62,024 nucleotides of DNA from F23-B02 sp963625655 (GTDB taxonomy: Bacteria; Bacillota; Clostridia; Oscillospirales; Oscillospiraceae). How positions within the stretch are numbered: the stretch's first letter is position 1; each line of letters starts with the position of its first letter. Positions 39,648-48,066 of the stretch are shown here, piece by piece. The notes beneath the pieces were generated by a model. That model was not told the origin of the DNA, made no database searches, and was given only the letters and a program-made list of their open reading frames with translations. The stretch lies in the NCBI GenBank assembly GCA_963625655.1, contig CAVFTS010000009.1:1-62024 (forward strand). Reading direction: 5' to 3'. A program made the position numbers and the translations under genes.

Positions 39648-39815
39648 ATGTCCAAGCTTTATACCGTTGCAAAAAAGCTGTCGCTTGCCGGCGCTGCGTT
39701 TTTCGTCGTTACCTTTGCGGCCTATTACTTCAATCTTGATATGAAGCTCACCGCAGCAATGGAGCCTGTGCTCAATTATTTCTACGACAGAGTCGACCGT
39801 GACCAGCATTTGTAA
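39648..39815 (+). CDS. Small membrane protein at the end of the dehydratase-like operon
   Basis: 55 residues: MSKLYTVAKKLSLAGAAFFVV at the start, then a single helix (about 12-28, rich in A, F and V) and a polar tail ending YDRVDRDQHL. AAAGGAGATAAGG lies before the ATG, one of the strongest ribosome binding sites in the locus, which supports real translation. It begins 20 bases after subunit 2 and ends 30 bases before a terminator. It might tether the dehydratase-like pair to the membrane; this is inferred from position alone. Confidence 0.7.
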   Translation: MSKLYTVAKKLSLAGAAFFVVTFAAYYFNLDMKLTAAMEPVLNYFYDRVDRDQHL

Positions 39816-39845
39816 TGCGGATATGATGCAGTAATATAAACAATT

Positions 39846-39876
39846 AATCCCTCCGGTTTTCGCCGGAGGGATTTTG
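39846..39876 (+). terminator. Terminator of the dehydratase-like operon
   Basis: AATCCCTCCGG (39846-39856) and CCGGAGGGATT (39863-39873), followed by TTTGGTTTTTC. Between it and the ppdK stop there is no further gene. Confidence 0.88.
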
Positions 39877-39925
39877 GTTTTTCTACAACGGTTTTACAGA
39901 TTGGGTTCGTCCCGAAGCATTTTTG

Positions 39926-42559
39926 TCAATTCCGCGGGTCTTTAATTGCGGCCTGTGCGGCGGCGAGGCGGGCGATGGGAACACGGAAGGGACTGCAGGA
40001 GACATAGTCGAGACCGATTCTGTGGCAGAACTCCACGGAGCCGGGGTCGCCGCCGTGTTCGCCGCAGATGCCGAGGTGCAGGTCGGGACGGGTCTGTCTG
40101 CCGAGCTTGCACGCCATGTCGACGAGCTTGCCGACTCCGGTCTGGTCAAGCTTCGCAAACGGGTCGTTCTCGTATATCTTCTTCTCGTAGTAGGCGTTGA
40201 GGAACTTGCCCGCATCGTCACGACTGAAGCCGAAGGTCATCTGGGTAAGGTCGTTGGTGCCGAAGGAGAAGAACTCGGCTTCCTTTGCAATCTCGTCTGC
40301 GGTGAGTGCGGCTCTGGGGATCTCGATCATGGTACCGACAAGGTACTTCATCTCGATGCCCGCCTCGGCAATGAGCTTGTCGGCGTTCTCGGCGACGATG
40401 TCCTTGACGTACTTGAGCTCCTTGACCTCGCCGACCAGCGGGATCATGATCTCAGGCTCGATGTTCCAATCGGGGTGAGCCTCGGAAACGGCGATGGCAG
40501 CCTTAATGACCGCTCTGGTCTGCATTGCGGCGATCTCGGGATAGGTGACCGCAAGGCGGCAGCCTCTGTGACCCATCATGGGGTTAAACTCATGCAGCGA
40601 TGCGATGAGCGCCTTTATAGCCTCAACGCTCTTACCCTGCGCCTGTGCCAGCGCACGGATGTCTGCCTCCTCGGTGGGTACGAACTCGTGGAGAGGAGGA
40701 TCGAGGAAGCGGATGGTAACGGGGCTTCCTTCCATCGCCTCGTAGATGCCCTCAAAGTCGGACTGCTGCATCGGCTCAAGCTTTGCAAGAGCGGCAACAC
40801 GCTCTTCAAGGGTGTCGGCGCAGATCATTTCACGAAATGCCGCAATTCTATCGGAGTTGAAGAACATATGCTCGGTACGGGTAAGTCCGATGCCCTCCGC
40901 ACCAAGCTCTCTTGCCCTGCGTGCGTCGTAGGGGGTGTCGGCGTTGGTGCGGACTTTCAGGCGGCGGTACTTGTCGGCCCATGCCATGATCCTGCCGAAC
41001 TCGCCTGCGATGGTTGCGGGAACGGTGGGGATAATGCCTTCATAGATCTTGCCGGTGGAGCCGTCGAGAGAGATGAAATCACCCTCTCTGATCGTTCTGC
41101 CGCCGAGGGTGAACACCTTGTTCTCCTCGTCCATGACGATGTCGCCGCAGCCGGATACGCAGCACTTGCCCATGCCTCTTGCAACGACGGCTGCGTGACT
41201 GGTTCTGCCGCCTCTGACGGTGAGAATGCCCTGAGCAGCCTTCATGCCCTCGATGTCCTCCGGCGAGGTCTCAAGACGGACAAGAACGACCTTTTCGCCT
41301 CTTTCGTTCCATTCCTTTGCGTCGTCTGCGTTGAATACGACCTTACCGCAGGCAGCGCCGGGAGATGCGCCGAGTGCGCCGCCGAGTGGCTTTGCCGCCT
41401 TGAGTGCTGCTGCGTCAAACTGCGGGTGAAGCAGGGTGTCGAGGTTTCTGGGGTCGATCATCGCAACGGCTTCCTTCTCGCTTATCATGCCCTCGTCAAC
41501 GAGGTCGCAGGCAATCTTCAGCGCAGCCTGTGCGGTGCGCTTGCCGTTACGGGTCTGGAGCATGTAGAGCTTACCGTTCTCGACGGTGAACTCCATGTCC
41601 TGCATATCACGGTAGTGATCCTCAAGCAGCTTGCAGACCTTTTTGAAGTCGGCAAACGCCTGCGGGAACTTGGTCTCCATCTCGGCGATGGGCATGGGAG
41701 TGCGAACGCCCGCAACAACGTCCTCACCCTGTGCGTTGGTGAGAAATTCGCCCATCAGGTGCTTTTCGCCGGTTGCGGGGTCACGGGTGAATGCAACGCC
41801 GGTGCCGCAGTCGTCGCCCATGTTGCCGAACGCCATCATCTGAACGTTGACGGCGGTACCCCAAGAGTAGGGAATGTCGTTGTCACGGCGGTAGACGTTT
41901 GCGCGGGGGTTATCCCAAGAGCGGAAGACCGCCTTGACCGCACCCATAAGCTGCTCGGTGGGATCCTGCGGGAAGTCCTCGCCGATCTTTTCCTTGTACT
42001 CGGCCTTGAACTGAGCCGCCAGCTCCCTGAGGTCGTCTGCGTTCAGCTCGACGTCCTGAGTGACCTTGCGCTGCTTCTTCATCTCGTCAATGAGCTGCTC
42101 GAAATACTTCTTGCCGACCTCCATAACGACGTCGGAATACATCTGGATAAAGCGGCGGTAGCAGTCCCACGCCCAACGGGGGTTGCCGGACTTTGCCGCC
42201 ATAACCTCTACGACCTCCTCGTTAAGGCCGAGGTTAAGAATGGTATCCATCATGCCGGGCATGGATGCACGGGCGCCGGAGCGAACGGAAACAAGCAGAG
42301 GATTCTCAAGATCGCCGAACTTCTTGCCGGTGATCCGCTCCAGCTTTTTGATGTTCTCCATGATCTCCGCCACAATCCCGTCGCTTATGACCTTGCCGTC
42401 GTCATAATAACGGGTGCAGGCCTCGGTGGTGATGGTGAAGCCCTGCGGTACGGGGAGACCGATATTGGTCATCTCCGCAAGGTTTGCTCCCTTGCCGCCA
42501 AGCAGCTCACGCATCTTTGCGTTGCCTTCGGAAAACAGATAAACATACTTCTTGCTCAT
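39926..42559 (-). CDS. ppdK: Pyruvate phosphate dikinase
   Basis: 877 residues, full length. It interconverts pyruvate, ATP and phosphate with PEP, AMP and pyrophosphate. The N-terminal ATP-grasp region has GGKGANLAEM and SVRSGARASMPGMMDTILNLG. The swivelling domain has the phosphorylated histidine in GGRTSHAAVVARGMGKCCV. The C-terminal TIM barrel ends with GICGEHGGDPGSVEFCHRIGLDYVSCSPFR. Anaerobes use it in glycolysis with pyrophosphate, or in making PEP. AAAGGAAGG precedes the ATG. It lies 274 bases after pckG, in the same direction, so the window holds two PEP-node enzymes. The gap has no confident promoter by eye. Confidence 0.98.
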   Translation of the reverse strand: MSKKYVYLFSEGNAKMRELLGGKGANLAEMTNIGLPVPQGFTITTEACTRYYDDGKVISDGIVAEIMENIKKLERITGKKFGDLENPLLVSVRSGARASMPGMMDTILNLGLNEEVVEVMAAKSGNPRWAWDCYRRFIQMYSDVVMEVGKKYFEQLIDEMKKQRKVTQDVELNADDLRELAAQFKAEYKEKIGEDFPQDPTEQLMGAVKAVFRSWDNPRANVYRRDNDIPYSWGTAVNVQMMAFGNMGDDCGTGVAFTRDPATGEKHLMGEFLTNAQGEDVVAGVRTPMPIAEMETKFPQAFADFKKVCKLLEDHYRDMQDMEFTVENGKLYMLQTRNGKRTAQAALKIACDLVDEGMISEKEAVAMIDPRNLDTLLHPQFDAAALKAAKPLGGALGASPGAACGKVVFNADDAKEWNERGEKVVLVRLETSPEDIEGMKAAQGILTVRGGRTSHAAVVARGMGKCCVSGCGDIVMDEENKVFTLGGRTIREGDFISLDGSTGKIYEGIIPTVPATIAGEFGRIMAWADKYRRLKVRTNADTPYDARRARELGAEGIGLTRTEHMFFNSDRIAAFREMICADTLEERVAALAKLEPMQQSDFEGIYEAMEGSPVTIRFLDPPLHEFVPTEEADIRALAQAQGKSVEAIKALIASLHEFNPMMGHRGCRLAVTYPEIAAMQTRAVIKAAIAVSEAHPDWNIEPEIMIPLVGEVKELKYVKDIVAENADKLIAEAGIEMKYLVGTMIEIPRAALTADEIAKEAEFFSFGTNDLTQMTFGFSRDDAGKFLNAYYEKKIYENDPFAKLDQTGVGKLVDMACKLGRQTRPDLHLGICGEHGGDPGSVEFCHRIGLDYVSCSPFRVPIARLAAAQAAIKDPRN

Positions 42560-42772
42560 TGAAATCCTTCCTTTCTGACCGGCATCGGTTTTATCCGATC
42601 CGATAGTTTATACAAATAGTCTAACCACTTCTCATACTTAGATTACCATTTTACCCGTCGTTTTTTCAATTCATTTTGCACACAAAAATGATGTTCTTTT
42701 ATTGCGACTTTCACAATTGATTTGTTCATTTTGACTATTTACGGTTTAAAAAGGGCAGTTTACTCGTCAAAA

Positions 42773-42813
42773 TACCCCCAATGCAGTGTCATGCCGCATT
42801 GGGGGTAAGCTTT
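42773..42813 (-). terminator. Terminator after pckG
   Basis: TACCCCCAATGC (42773-42784) and GCATTGGGGGTA (42796-42807), followed by TTTT on the minus side; T6 on the other side makes it partly bidirectional. Confidence 0.85.
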
Positions 42814-42833
42814 TTTGATTATATGCTGTTCCT

Positions 42834-44600
42834 TTAATTTTTAAGGCGTTTCTCTAAAGCGTCTATCTCGTTTGCCAGCTCCTTCGGAAGCTTGTCGCCG
42901 AACTGGGAGTAGTATTCACGGATGCCCTTGCATTCTTCACGCCACAGCTCACGGTCAACGCCGAGGATGTTTTTAAGATCGTCGAGGCTTAAGTCTGTGC
43001 CGTCGAGGTTAATGTCCTCCGGCTTAGGCTCATAGCCTATCTCGGTCTCAACTGCATCCGCTTCGCCGAAGCAGCGTGCAAGGATCCATTCGACAACACG
43101 GAGATTGTCGCCGAAGCCGGGCCACAGGAAGTGACCCTCATCATCGGTACGGAACCAGTTTACGTTGAATATTTTCGGGGGATCGCTCAGCTTTTTGCCC
43201 ATGTCAAGCCAATGCTGCCAGTAATCTCCCATATTGTAGCCGCAGAAGGGACGCATCGCCATGGGGTCACGTCTCACGACGCCGACGGCGCCGGTCGCCG
43301 CTGCGGTGGTTTCGCTCGCCATGACGGAGCCGACAAACACGCCGTGATCCCAGTCTCTGGACTGGTACACCAGCGGTGCGGTCTTCGCACGGCGTCCGCC
43401 GAAGATGATCGCGGAAATGGGTACGCCGGTCTTGCTCTCAAACTCCGGGCTGATACAGGGGCAGTTCACGGCAGGAGCCGTGAAGCGGGAGTTCGGGTGT
43501 GCGCCCTTGCTTCCGTCGGTGCAGTCCCACTTCTCGCCCTTCCAGTTTTCCGCATTGCGAGGGGGATTTTTGTCCATGCCCTCCCACCACACGGTGTTGT
43601 CGTCGAGATTGCGCACGACGTTGGTGAATATCGTGTTCTTTCTCGTTGCGGCAAGTGCGTTGGGGTTTGATTTCTCGCTCGTTCCGGGAGCCACGCCGAA
43701 GAAGCCGTTTTCGGGGTTTACCGCCCACAGCCTTCCGTCGGGGCCGATGCGGAGCCATGCGATGTCGTCGCCGACCGTCCAGCATTTCCAGCCCTTTTTG
43801 CGATACTCCTCCGGAGGAATGAGCATTGCAAGGTTGGTCTTGCCGCAGGCGGAGGGGAATGCGCCGCAGACGTAACGTATCTCGCCTTCGGGATTCTGAA
43901 CGCCGAGGATGAGCATATGCTCCGCCATCCAGTCCTCACGGAGACCGAGGGTGGAGGCGATGCGCAGGGCAAAGCACTTTTTACCGAGAAGTACGTTTCC
44001 GCCGTAGCCGGAGTTTACGGACATGATGGTATTGTCCTCCGGGAAGTGAGCGATATAGCGCTTTTCGGGGTCAAGCTCCGCCTTGGAGTGAAGTCCCTTG
44101 ATGAAGTCGGCACTGTCGCCGATTGCATCCAAAACCTTCTTTCCCATGCGTGTCATTATCTGCATTGACACGACGACGTAAATGCTGTCGGTGATCTCGA
44201 TGCCGTACTTGGCAAAGTCCGAGCCGATGACGCCCATGGAGTACGGGATAACGTACATCGTTCTGCCCTTCATGCAGCCGTCATAGATGGCATAGAGCTT
44301 CTCGTACATTTCCTTCGGATCCATCCAGTTATTGGTGGGGCCTGCATCCTCCTGCTTTTCAGAGCAGATGAATGTGCGTCCCTCGACTCGTGCGACGTCG
44401 TTCACGTCGGAGCGGTGCAGATAGCAGCCGGGGAGCTTTTCCTCGTTGAGCTTAATAAGCTCGCCTGTTGACATAGCTTCTCTCCTGAGCTCTTCAAGCT
44501 GCTCCTCGGAGCCGTCGATCCACATGATCTTATCCGGCTTTACGAGTGCCGCCATTTCATCGACCCAGTTGAGAATGTGGACATTATCGGTCAATTTCAT
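42834..44600 (-). CDS. pckG: Phosphoenolpyruvate carboxykinase (GTP type)
   Basis: 588 residues from the ATG at 44600. It converts oxaloacetate and GTP to PEP, CO2 and GDP, or the reverse in fermenters that fix CO2. The GTP-class kinase loop FPSACGKTNLAML holds the reactive cysteine, and other class marks are MSVNSGYGGNVLLGKKC, FFGVAPGTS, NWKGEKWDCTDGS and FGGRRAKTAPLVYQ. The frame starts five codons earlier, but those codons (ATGGAGGAAAAAACC) are the ribosome binding site GGAGG for the second ATG. GTP enzymes are less common in Clostridia than ATP-type pckA. It is followed by ppdK. Confidence 0.97.
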   Translation of the reverse strand: MKLTDNVHILNWVDEMAALVKPDKIMWIDGSEEQLEELRREAMSTGELIKLNEEKLPGCYLHRSDVNDVARVEGRTFICSEKQEDAGPTNNWMDPKEMYEKLYAIYDGCMKGRTMYVIPYSMGVIGSDFAKYGIEITDSIYVVVSMQIMTRMGKKVLDAIGDSADFIKGLHSKAELDPEKRYIAHFPEDNTIMSVNSGYGGNVLLGKKCFALRIASTLGLREDWMAEHMLILGVQNPEGEIRYVCGAFPSACGKTNLAMLIPPEEYRKKGWKCWTVGDDIAWLRIGPDGRLWAVNPENGFFGVAPGTSEKSNPNALAATRKNTIFTNVVRNLDDNTVWWEGMDKNPPRNAENWKGEKWDCTDGSKGAHPNSRFTAPAVNCPCISPEFESKTGVPISAIIFGGRRAKTAPLVYQSRDWDHGVFVGSVMASETTAAATGAVGVVRRDPMAMRPFCGYNMGDYWQHWLDMGKKLSDPPKIFNVNWFRTDDEGHFLWPGFGDNLRVVEWILARCFGEADAVETEIGYEPKPEDINLDGTDLSLDDLKNILGVDRELWREECKGIREYYSQFGDKLPKELANEIDALEKRLKN

Positions 44601-44691
44601 GGTTTTTTCCTCCATTAAATTAAAAAATTATTACCAATAATGCCTTAATTAAGACTGCCGTTTTTACGGATTCTTAATCAATGCATTTAGC

Positions 44692-45561
44692 CTACAAATT
44701 TTTGTTAAAGCAATTCCATATCCCGTCCGAGATTTTTGCAAAATCAGCGATTCCGAGGGTTTCGCCCCTGATTTTCTCATCAAAGCCGCAGGAGACGATG
44801 ATATTTCGCAGCTCGTCTTTGTTCAATTCCCCGAAAGCGGAGCTTAGGGCGTTGAGCAGGGTTTTGCGTCTCACGGCGAATGCGCCCCGCACGGTGCGGA
44901 AGAAGACACGCTCGCTTTTGACGCTCACGGGAGGCTCCCTCCGGCAGTCGAGACGCAGCACGGTGCTTGTGACCTTCGGCTGCGGGATGAAGCATTCGGG
45001 ACCCACGTCGAACAGCATTTTCGGCTCCGCATACCACTGAACAAGGACGGAAAACGAGCTGTAATCCGCAGTACCGGGTCTTGCGCATATGCGCTTTGCG
45101 ACCTCACGCTGTATCATGACCGTCACGCTGTCAAAGCACTTTGCCTCAAGCAGTGTCGTAATTATGGGGCTTGTGATGTTGTACGGCAGGTTTGCGCAGG
45201 CGCATCTGCGCATCTCGCCGAAGCGGTCAAGGCACAGCGCCGGAATGTCCGTTTTCATTGCGTCGGCAAACACGATCTCCACATTGTCCCTGCCGGAGAG
45301 CGTGCGCTTTAAAACCGGCTTTAGGCTCCTGTCAAGCTCAAGCGCCAGAACCTTGCCCGCCCGCATCGAGAGCTGCTCCGTGAGGCATCCGATGCCGGGG
45401 CCTATCTCAAGCACGCCCGTGCCTTCGTCAAGGTTTGCTTCATCGGCTATGCGCTCCGGCACCCATGCGGCGGTGAGAAAGTTCTGCCCCATCGACTTTG
45501 AGAAGCGGAAGCCCTCCTCCGAGAGCAGTTTTTTAATGTCGTTTATATCCGTAAGCTTCAT
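44692..45561 (-). CDS. rsmA: 16S rRNA dimethyladenosine transferase
   Basis: 289 residues. It dimethylates the two adjacent adenosines of the 3'-terminal helix of 16S rRNA. It has SMGQNFLTAAWVPERI at the N-terminus, the SAM loop EIGPGIGCLTEQL, the catalytic motif NLPYNITSPII, and the C-terminal helical domain (ALSSAFGELNKDELRN). Loss of this enzyme gives kasugamycin resistance in other bacteria. The start codon overlaps the trmD stop (ATGA), so it is cotranslated with the rimM-trmD unit. It takes the place of rplS, the usual next gene. Confidence 0.96.
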   Translation of the reverse strand: MKLTDINDIKKLLSEEGFRFSKSMGQNFLTAAWVPERIADEANLDEGTGVLEIGPGIGCLTEQLSMRAGKVLALELDRSLKPVLKRTLSGRDNVEIVFADAMKTDIPALCLDRFGEMRRCACANLPYNITSPIITTLLEAKCFDSVTVMIQREVAKRICARPGTADYSSFSVLVQWYAEPKMLFDVGPECFIPQPKVTSTVLRLDCRREPPVSVKSERVFFRTVRGAFAVRRKTLLNALSSAFGELNKDELRNIIVSCGFDEKIRGETLGIADFAKISDGIWNCFNKNL

Positions 45562-46856
45562 TTTACCGTTTCCTCGCCGTCAATATACAGCTCAAACGCC
45601 TGACGTCCGGGATCATGCCCCTCCTCGACGTTCACAAGGACATTGCCCCGATAGTGGAAACCGGAGTCTCGAAGCAGCTTCTGCATCGCCTTGTTTTTCC
45701 TGTGCGTATCTGTGCGGATGCAGGTTCTGTTAAAGTCAAGGCAGCAGCGCTTTATGAGCTTCATCATTTCCGAGGAAATACCGCTGCCCCGAAATTCCGC
45801 AGCGACCGCTGCACGGTGCAGGACGCAGTACGGCTCGCTCCCGCTCCACTTGCCGTCGGTGATCTCGGCATATCCCGCTTCCTCCCTCACAGAGAGCGTG
45901 AAGAAGCCCGCAATGCGCTCACCGTACAGCAGCACAAAGCTCTCGCCCCTCGACATATCCGCGAGGAACACGCCTTCGTCGGGATAGCTGCCCTGCCACT
46001 GATCCGTTCTGTGCTTTTTGAGACTGTTTCTGGCCTGACGGACGATGAGCATTATATCGTCCACGTCGTCGGGCGTCGCCCTTCGCACGCTCACGGGTTC
46101 CGTGAGCTTCATGCGCCTTGCGTCCTTCTCTATCTCGGCAATGAGCTTTTCGTCAAGTGCGTCGGGCGTCAGGCGTTCAAACATATCGGGGCGCTTTTCC
46201 ATCGTCCGTTTAAGGCTCATTTTCCGCCTCCAACGCTCGACCTCGGCATGGTTTCCGCACAGCAGCACCGGTGGTACGCTCCTGCCCTCCCACGTCTCCG
46301 GTCGGGTGTACTGCGGGTACTCCAAAACCCCGCTCCAGTGGCTTTCGCCGGTGAAGCACTCCTCGTCGGACAGGACGCCCGGCACAAGGCGGCATACGGA
46401 ATCCGCCACCGCCATTGCGGCGATCTCGCCCCCGGTAAGCACAAAGTCTCCGATTGATATTTCCTCATCGACGCAGGCTTCGATAAAACGCTCGTCGACG
46501 CCCTCGTAGTGACCGCAGACCAAAACGAGGTGGTCGTAGTCACGTTTAAGGCGCTTCGCCGTCTCCTGAGTATACGGCGCACCCTGCGGCGTCATGTAAA
46601 TAACACGGCTTTTCCGCTCTCCGGCACGGCTTTTTATGTCCTCAAGACAGCTTTTGAGGGGCTGCGCCATCATAACGCAGCCCCTGCCGCCGCCATAGGG
46701 GTAATCGTCCACCTGACACTGCTTATTGTCGGTGAAATCCCTTATCTGTATGCAGTTTATTTCGATGATACCCTTTTTTGCCGCTCTGCCGAGTATGCTC
46801 TCGTGCAGCATGGCGTTCATTCTGTCGGGAAAAAGGGTCATTATATCTATACGCAT
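45558..46856 (-). CDS. trmD: tRNA (guanine37-N1)-methyltransferase fused to a GNAT acetyltransferase
   Basis: 432 residues. Residues 1-245 are a complete TrmD, including the SAM knot: PYGGGRGCVMMAQPL, VLVCGHYEGVDERFIE, ISIGDFVLTGGEIAAMAVAD. It makes m1G37 in tRNA. Residues 255-425 are a GNAT fold: SVRRATPDDVDDIMLIV, the acetyl-CoA loop in AAEFRGSGISSEMM, and TDTHRKNKAMQKLLRDSGF. The frame runs through with no stop or start site at the junction, so this is a true fusion and not two adjacent genes. The acceptor of the acetyl group is unknown. It starts 3 bases after the rimM stop and overlaps rsmA by 4 bases. Confidence 0.92.
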   Translation of the reverse strand: MRIDIMTLFPDRMNAMLHESILGRAAKKGIIEINCIQIRDFTDNKQCQVDDYPYGGGRGCVMMAQPLKSCLEDIKSRAGERKSRVIYMTPQGAPYTQETAKRLKRDYDHLVLVCGHYEGVDERFIEACVDEEISIGDFVLTGGEIAAMAVADSVCRLVPGVLSDEECFTGESHWSGVLEYPQYTRPETWEGRSVPPVLLCGNHAEVERWRRKMSLKRTMEKRPDMFERLTPDALDEKLIAEIEKDARRMKLTEPVSVRRATPDDVDDIMLIVRQARNSLKKHRTDQWQGSYPDEGVFLADMSRGESFVLLYGERIAGFFTLSVREEAGYAEITDGKWSGSEPYCVLHRAAVAAEFRGSGISSEMMKLIKRCCLDFNRTCIRTDTHRKNKAMQKLLRDSGFHYRGNVLVNVEEGHDPGRQAFELYIDGEETVK

Positions 46857-46859
46857 GGC

Positions 46860-47348
46860 TCACATTCCTTCGATAAGGCGCACGGTGATAACGCCGTTTT
46901 CCGCATCCGTTTTAAGCACGAACTCCGGCACTGCGGGTATCATATGCTCGCTCTCGCCGGAAACGACGTATATAAGCGAGGCGGGCGTCTCCAAAATGTC
47001 CTTCAAAACGCCGACGTCGGTGCCGTCCTCGGTCACGACCTTCGCTCCCATGATATCCTGCAGAAAATAGCCGCCCTTGGGAAGACGGGCATCGCTGCGG
47101 CTTATGCACACGGTCTTGTTTTTAAGGCACATTGCGGCGTTTATATCGTCCGTGCCGCTGAGCTTCACTATGGCAAAGCCCTTGTGCGGACGGGCGGACA
47201 CGGGCTTTACCGCCTCGCCGTCGATATACATGGTCTTAAAGGTGCAGAAATACTCCGGACTGTCGAGCCAGACGTCTATCTTCACCTCGCCCCGCACCCC
47301 GTGGGTGTTGACGATCTTTCCCGCTTCGATGTACTGCCGCTGTTCCAT
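46860..47348 (-). CDS. rimM: 16S rRNA processing protein RimM
   Basis: 162 residues. The N-terminal barrel (EAGKIVNTHGVRGEVKIDVWLDSPEYF) and the C-terminal PRC barrel (FLQDIMGAKVVTEDGTDVGVLKDIL, MIPAVPEFV) are complete. It assists assembly of the 30S head with S19. The chosen ATG at 47348 has CGGAGG 8 bases upstream. A longer frame starts 39 bases earlier, but it begins in the -10 region of the promoter and lacks a binding site. First gene of rimM-trmD-rsmA. Confidence 0.95.
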   Translation of the reverse strand: MEQRQYIEAGKIVNTHGVRGEVKIDVWLDSPEYFCTFKTMYIDGEAVKPVSARPHKGFAIVKLSGTDDINAAMCLKNKTVCISRSDARLPKGGYFLQDIMGAKVVTEDGTDVGVLKDILETPASLIYVVSGESEHMIPAVPEFVLKTDAENGVITVRLIEGM

Positions 47349-47377
47349 AAACAAACCTCCGTAACATATCGGAGTAT

Positions 47378-47406
47378 ATTTTACCATGTTTCCGTCCGAT
47401 TAACAA
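47378..47406 (-). promoter_or_regulatory. Promoter of rimM-trmD-rsmA
   Basis: Minus strand TTGTTA (47401-47406), 17 bp, TAAAAT (47378-47383). Confidence 0.72.
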
Positions 47407-47432
47407 GCAATAAAAACACATACCTACAACGA

Positions 47433-47465
47433 AAAAATCCCGAACGCAATGCGTTCGGGATTTTT
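47433..47465. terminator. Terminator between khpA and rimM
   Basis: 15-bp perfect stem AAAAATCCCGAACGC/GCGTTCGGGATTTTT with a 3-base loop, 5 bases from the khpA stop. It splits the classic ylxM-to-trmD cluster into two transcripts. Confidence 0.92.
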
Positions 47466-47469
47466 AGGT

Positions 47470-47700
47470 TCAGTCCATTATATCGACCGAGACCTTTTTG
47501 CCCTTTCTCTGAGCAACAGCCCGCATGAGTATACGAATCTCTTTTACGATTCTGCCCTGCCGGCCAATGACCTTGCCCATGTCACCGTCGGCGACACGCA
47601 CTTCAAATACGATCTCGCCGCCGGAGAGGCGCTCGGTCACAGAGACCTGATCGGGATGATCGACAAGGCTCTGCACAATATAGGTCAATAGTTCTTTCAT
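47470..47700 (-). CDS. khpA: KH-domain RNA-binding protein KhpA
   Basis: 76 residues. A single KH domain with the RNA-contacting loop GDMGKVIGRQGR (about 39-50). It binds RNA broadly and, with KhpB, affects cell division and elongation in streptococci. It lies 18 bases after rpsP, the conserved neighbour. A terminator follows. Confidence 0.94.
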   Translation of the reverse strand: MKELLTYIVQSLVDHPDQVSVTERLSGGEIVFEVRVADGDMGKVIGRQGRIVKEIRILMRAVAQRKGKKVSVDIMD

Positions 47701-47718
47701 GCCGGTAGTATCTCCTTA

Positions 47719-47958
47719 TTAGGCCTCTGCCTTCTTGAGCAGTCCGCGCACGGTATCGGTGGGCTGTGCGCCGTTTGCTACCCAGTACTTTGCACGGTCC
47801 ATGTCAACCTTGATCTTTGCTGCACCCTCTGCCATGGGATCGTAAGTGCCTATCTCCTCGATAAAGCGACCGTCACGGGGAGCACGGGAATCAGCAACGA
47901 CAATGCGGTAATAGGGAGCCTTCTTTGCGCCCATTCTGCGAAGTCTGATCTTAACCAT
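47719..47958 (-). CDS. rpsP: 30S ribosomal protein S16
   Basis: 79 residues: MVKIRLRRMGAKKAPYYRIVVADSRAPRDG, IEEIGTYDP, and YWVANGAQPTDTVRGLLKKA. It is the usual length for Bacillota S16. GGAGGTG precedes the ATG. The 108-base gap to ffh contains no further frame. Confidence 0.97.
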   Translation of the reverse strand: MVKIRLRRMGAKKAPYYRIVVADSRAPRDGRFIEEIGTYDPMAEGAAKIKVDMDRAKYWVANGAQPTDTVRGLLKKAEA

Positions 47959-48066
47959 TTATGTTTCACCTCCATTTTTTATCTTAGAAAACGCATCGGT
48001 CTCCCGACACGGTTACAAGCGCACGGTCGATCTTAGCCAATCGGCTGCGGCGCAGGTAAGCATAGT

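Noticed and set aside
44601..44615. Five extra N-terminal codons of pckG
   Set aside because: They consist of the GGAGG ribosome binding site for the next ATG.
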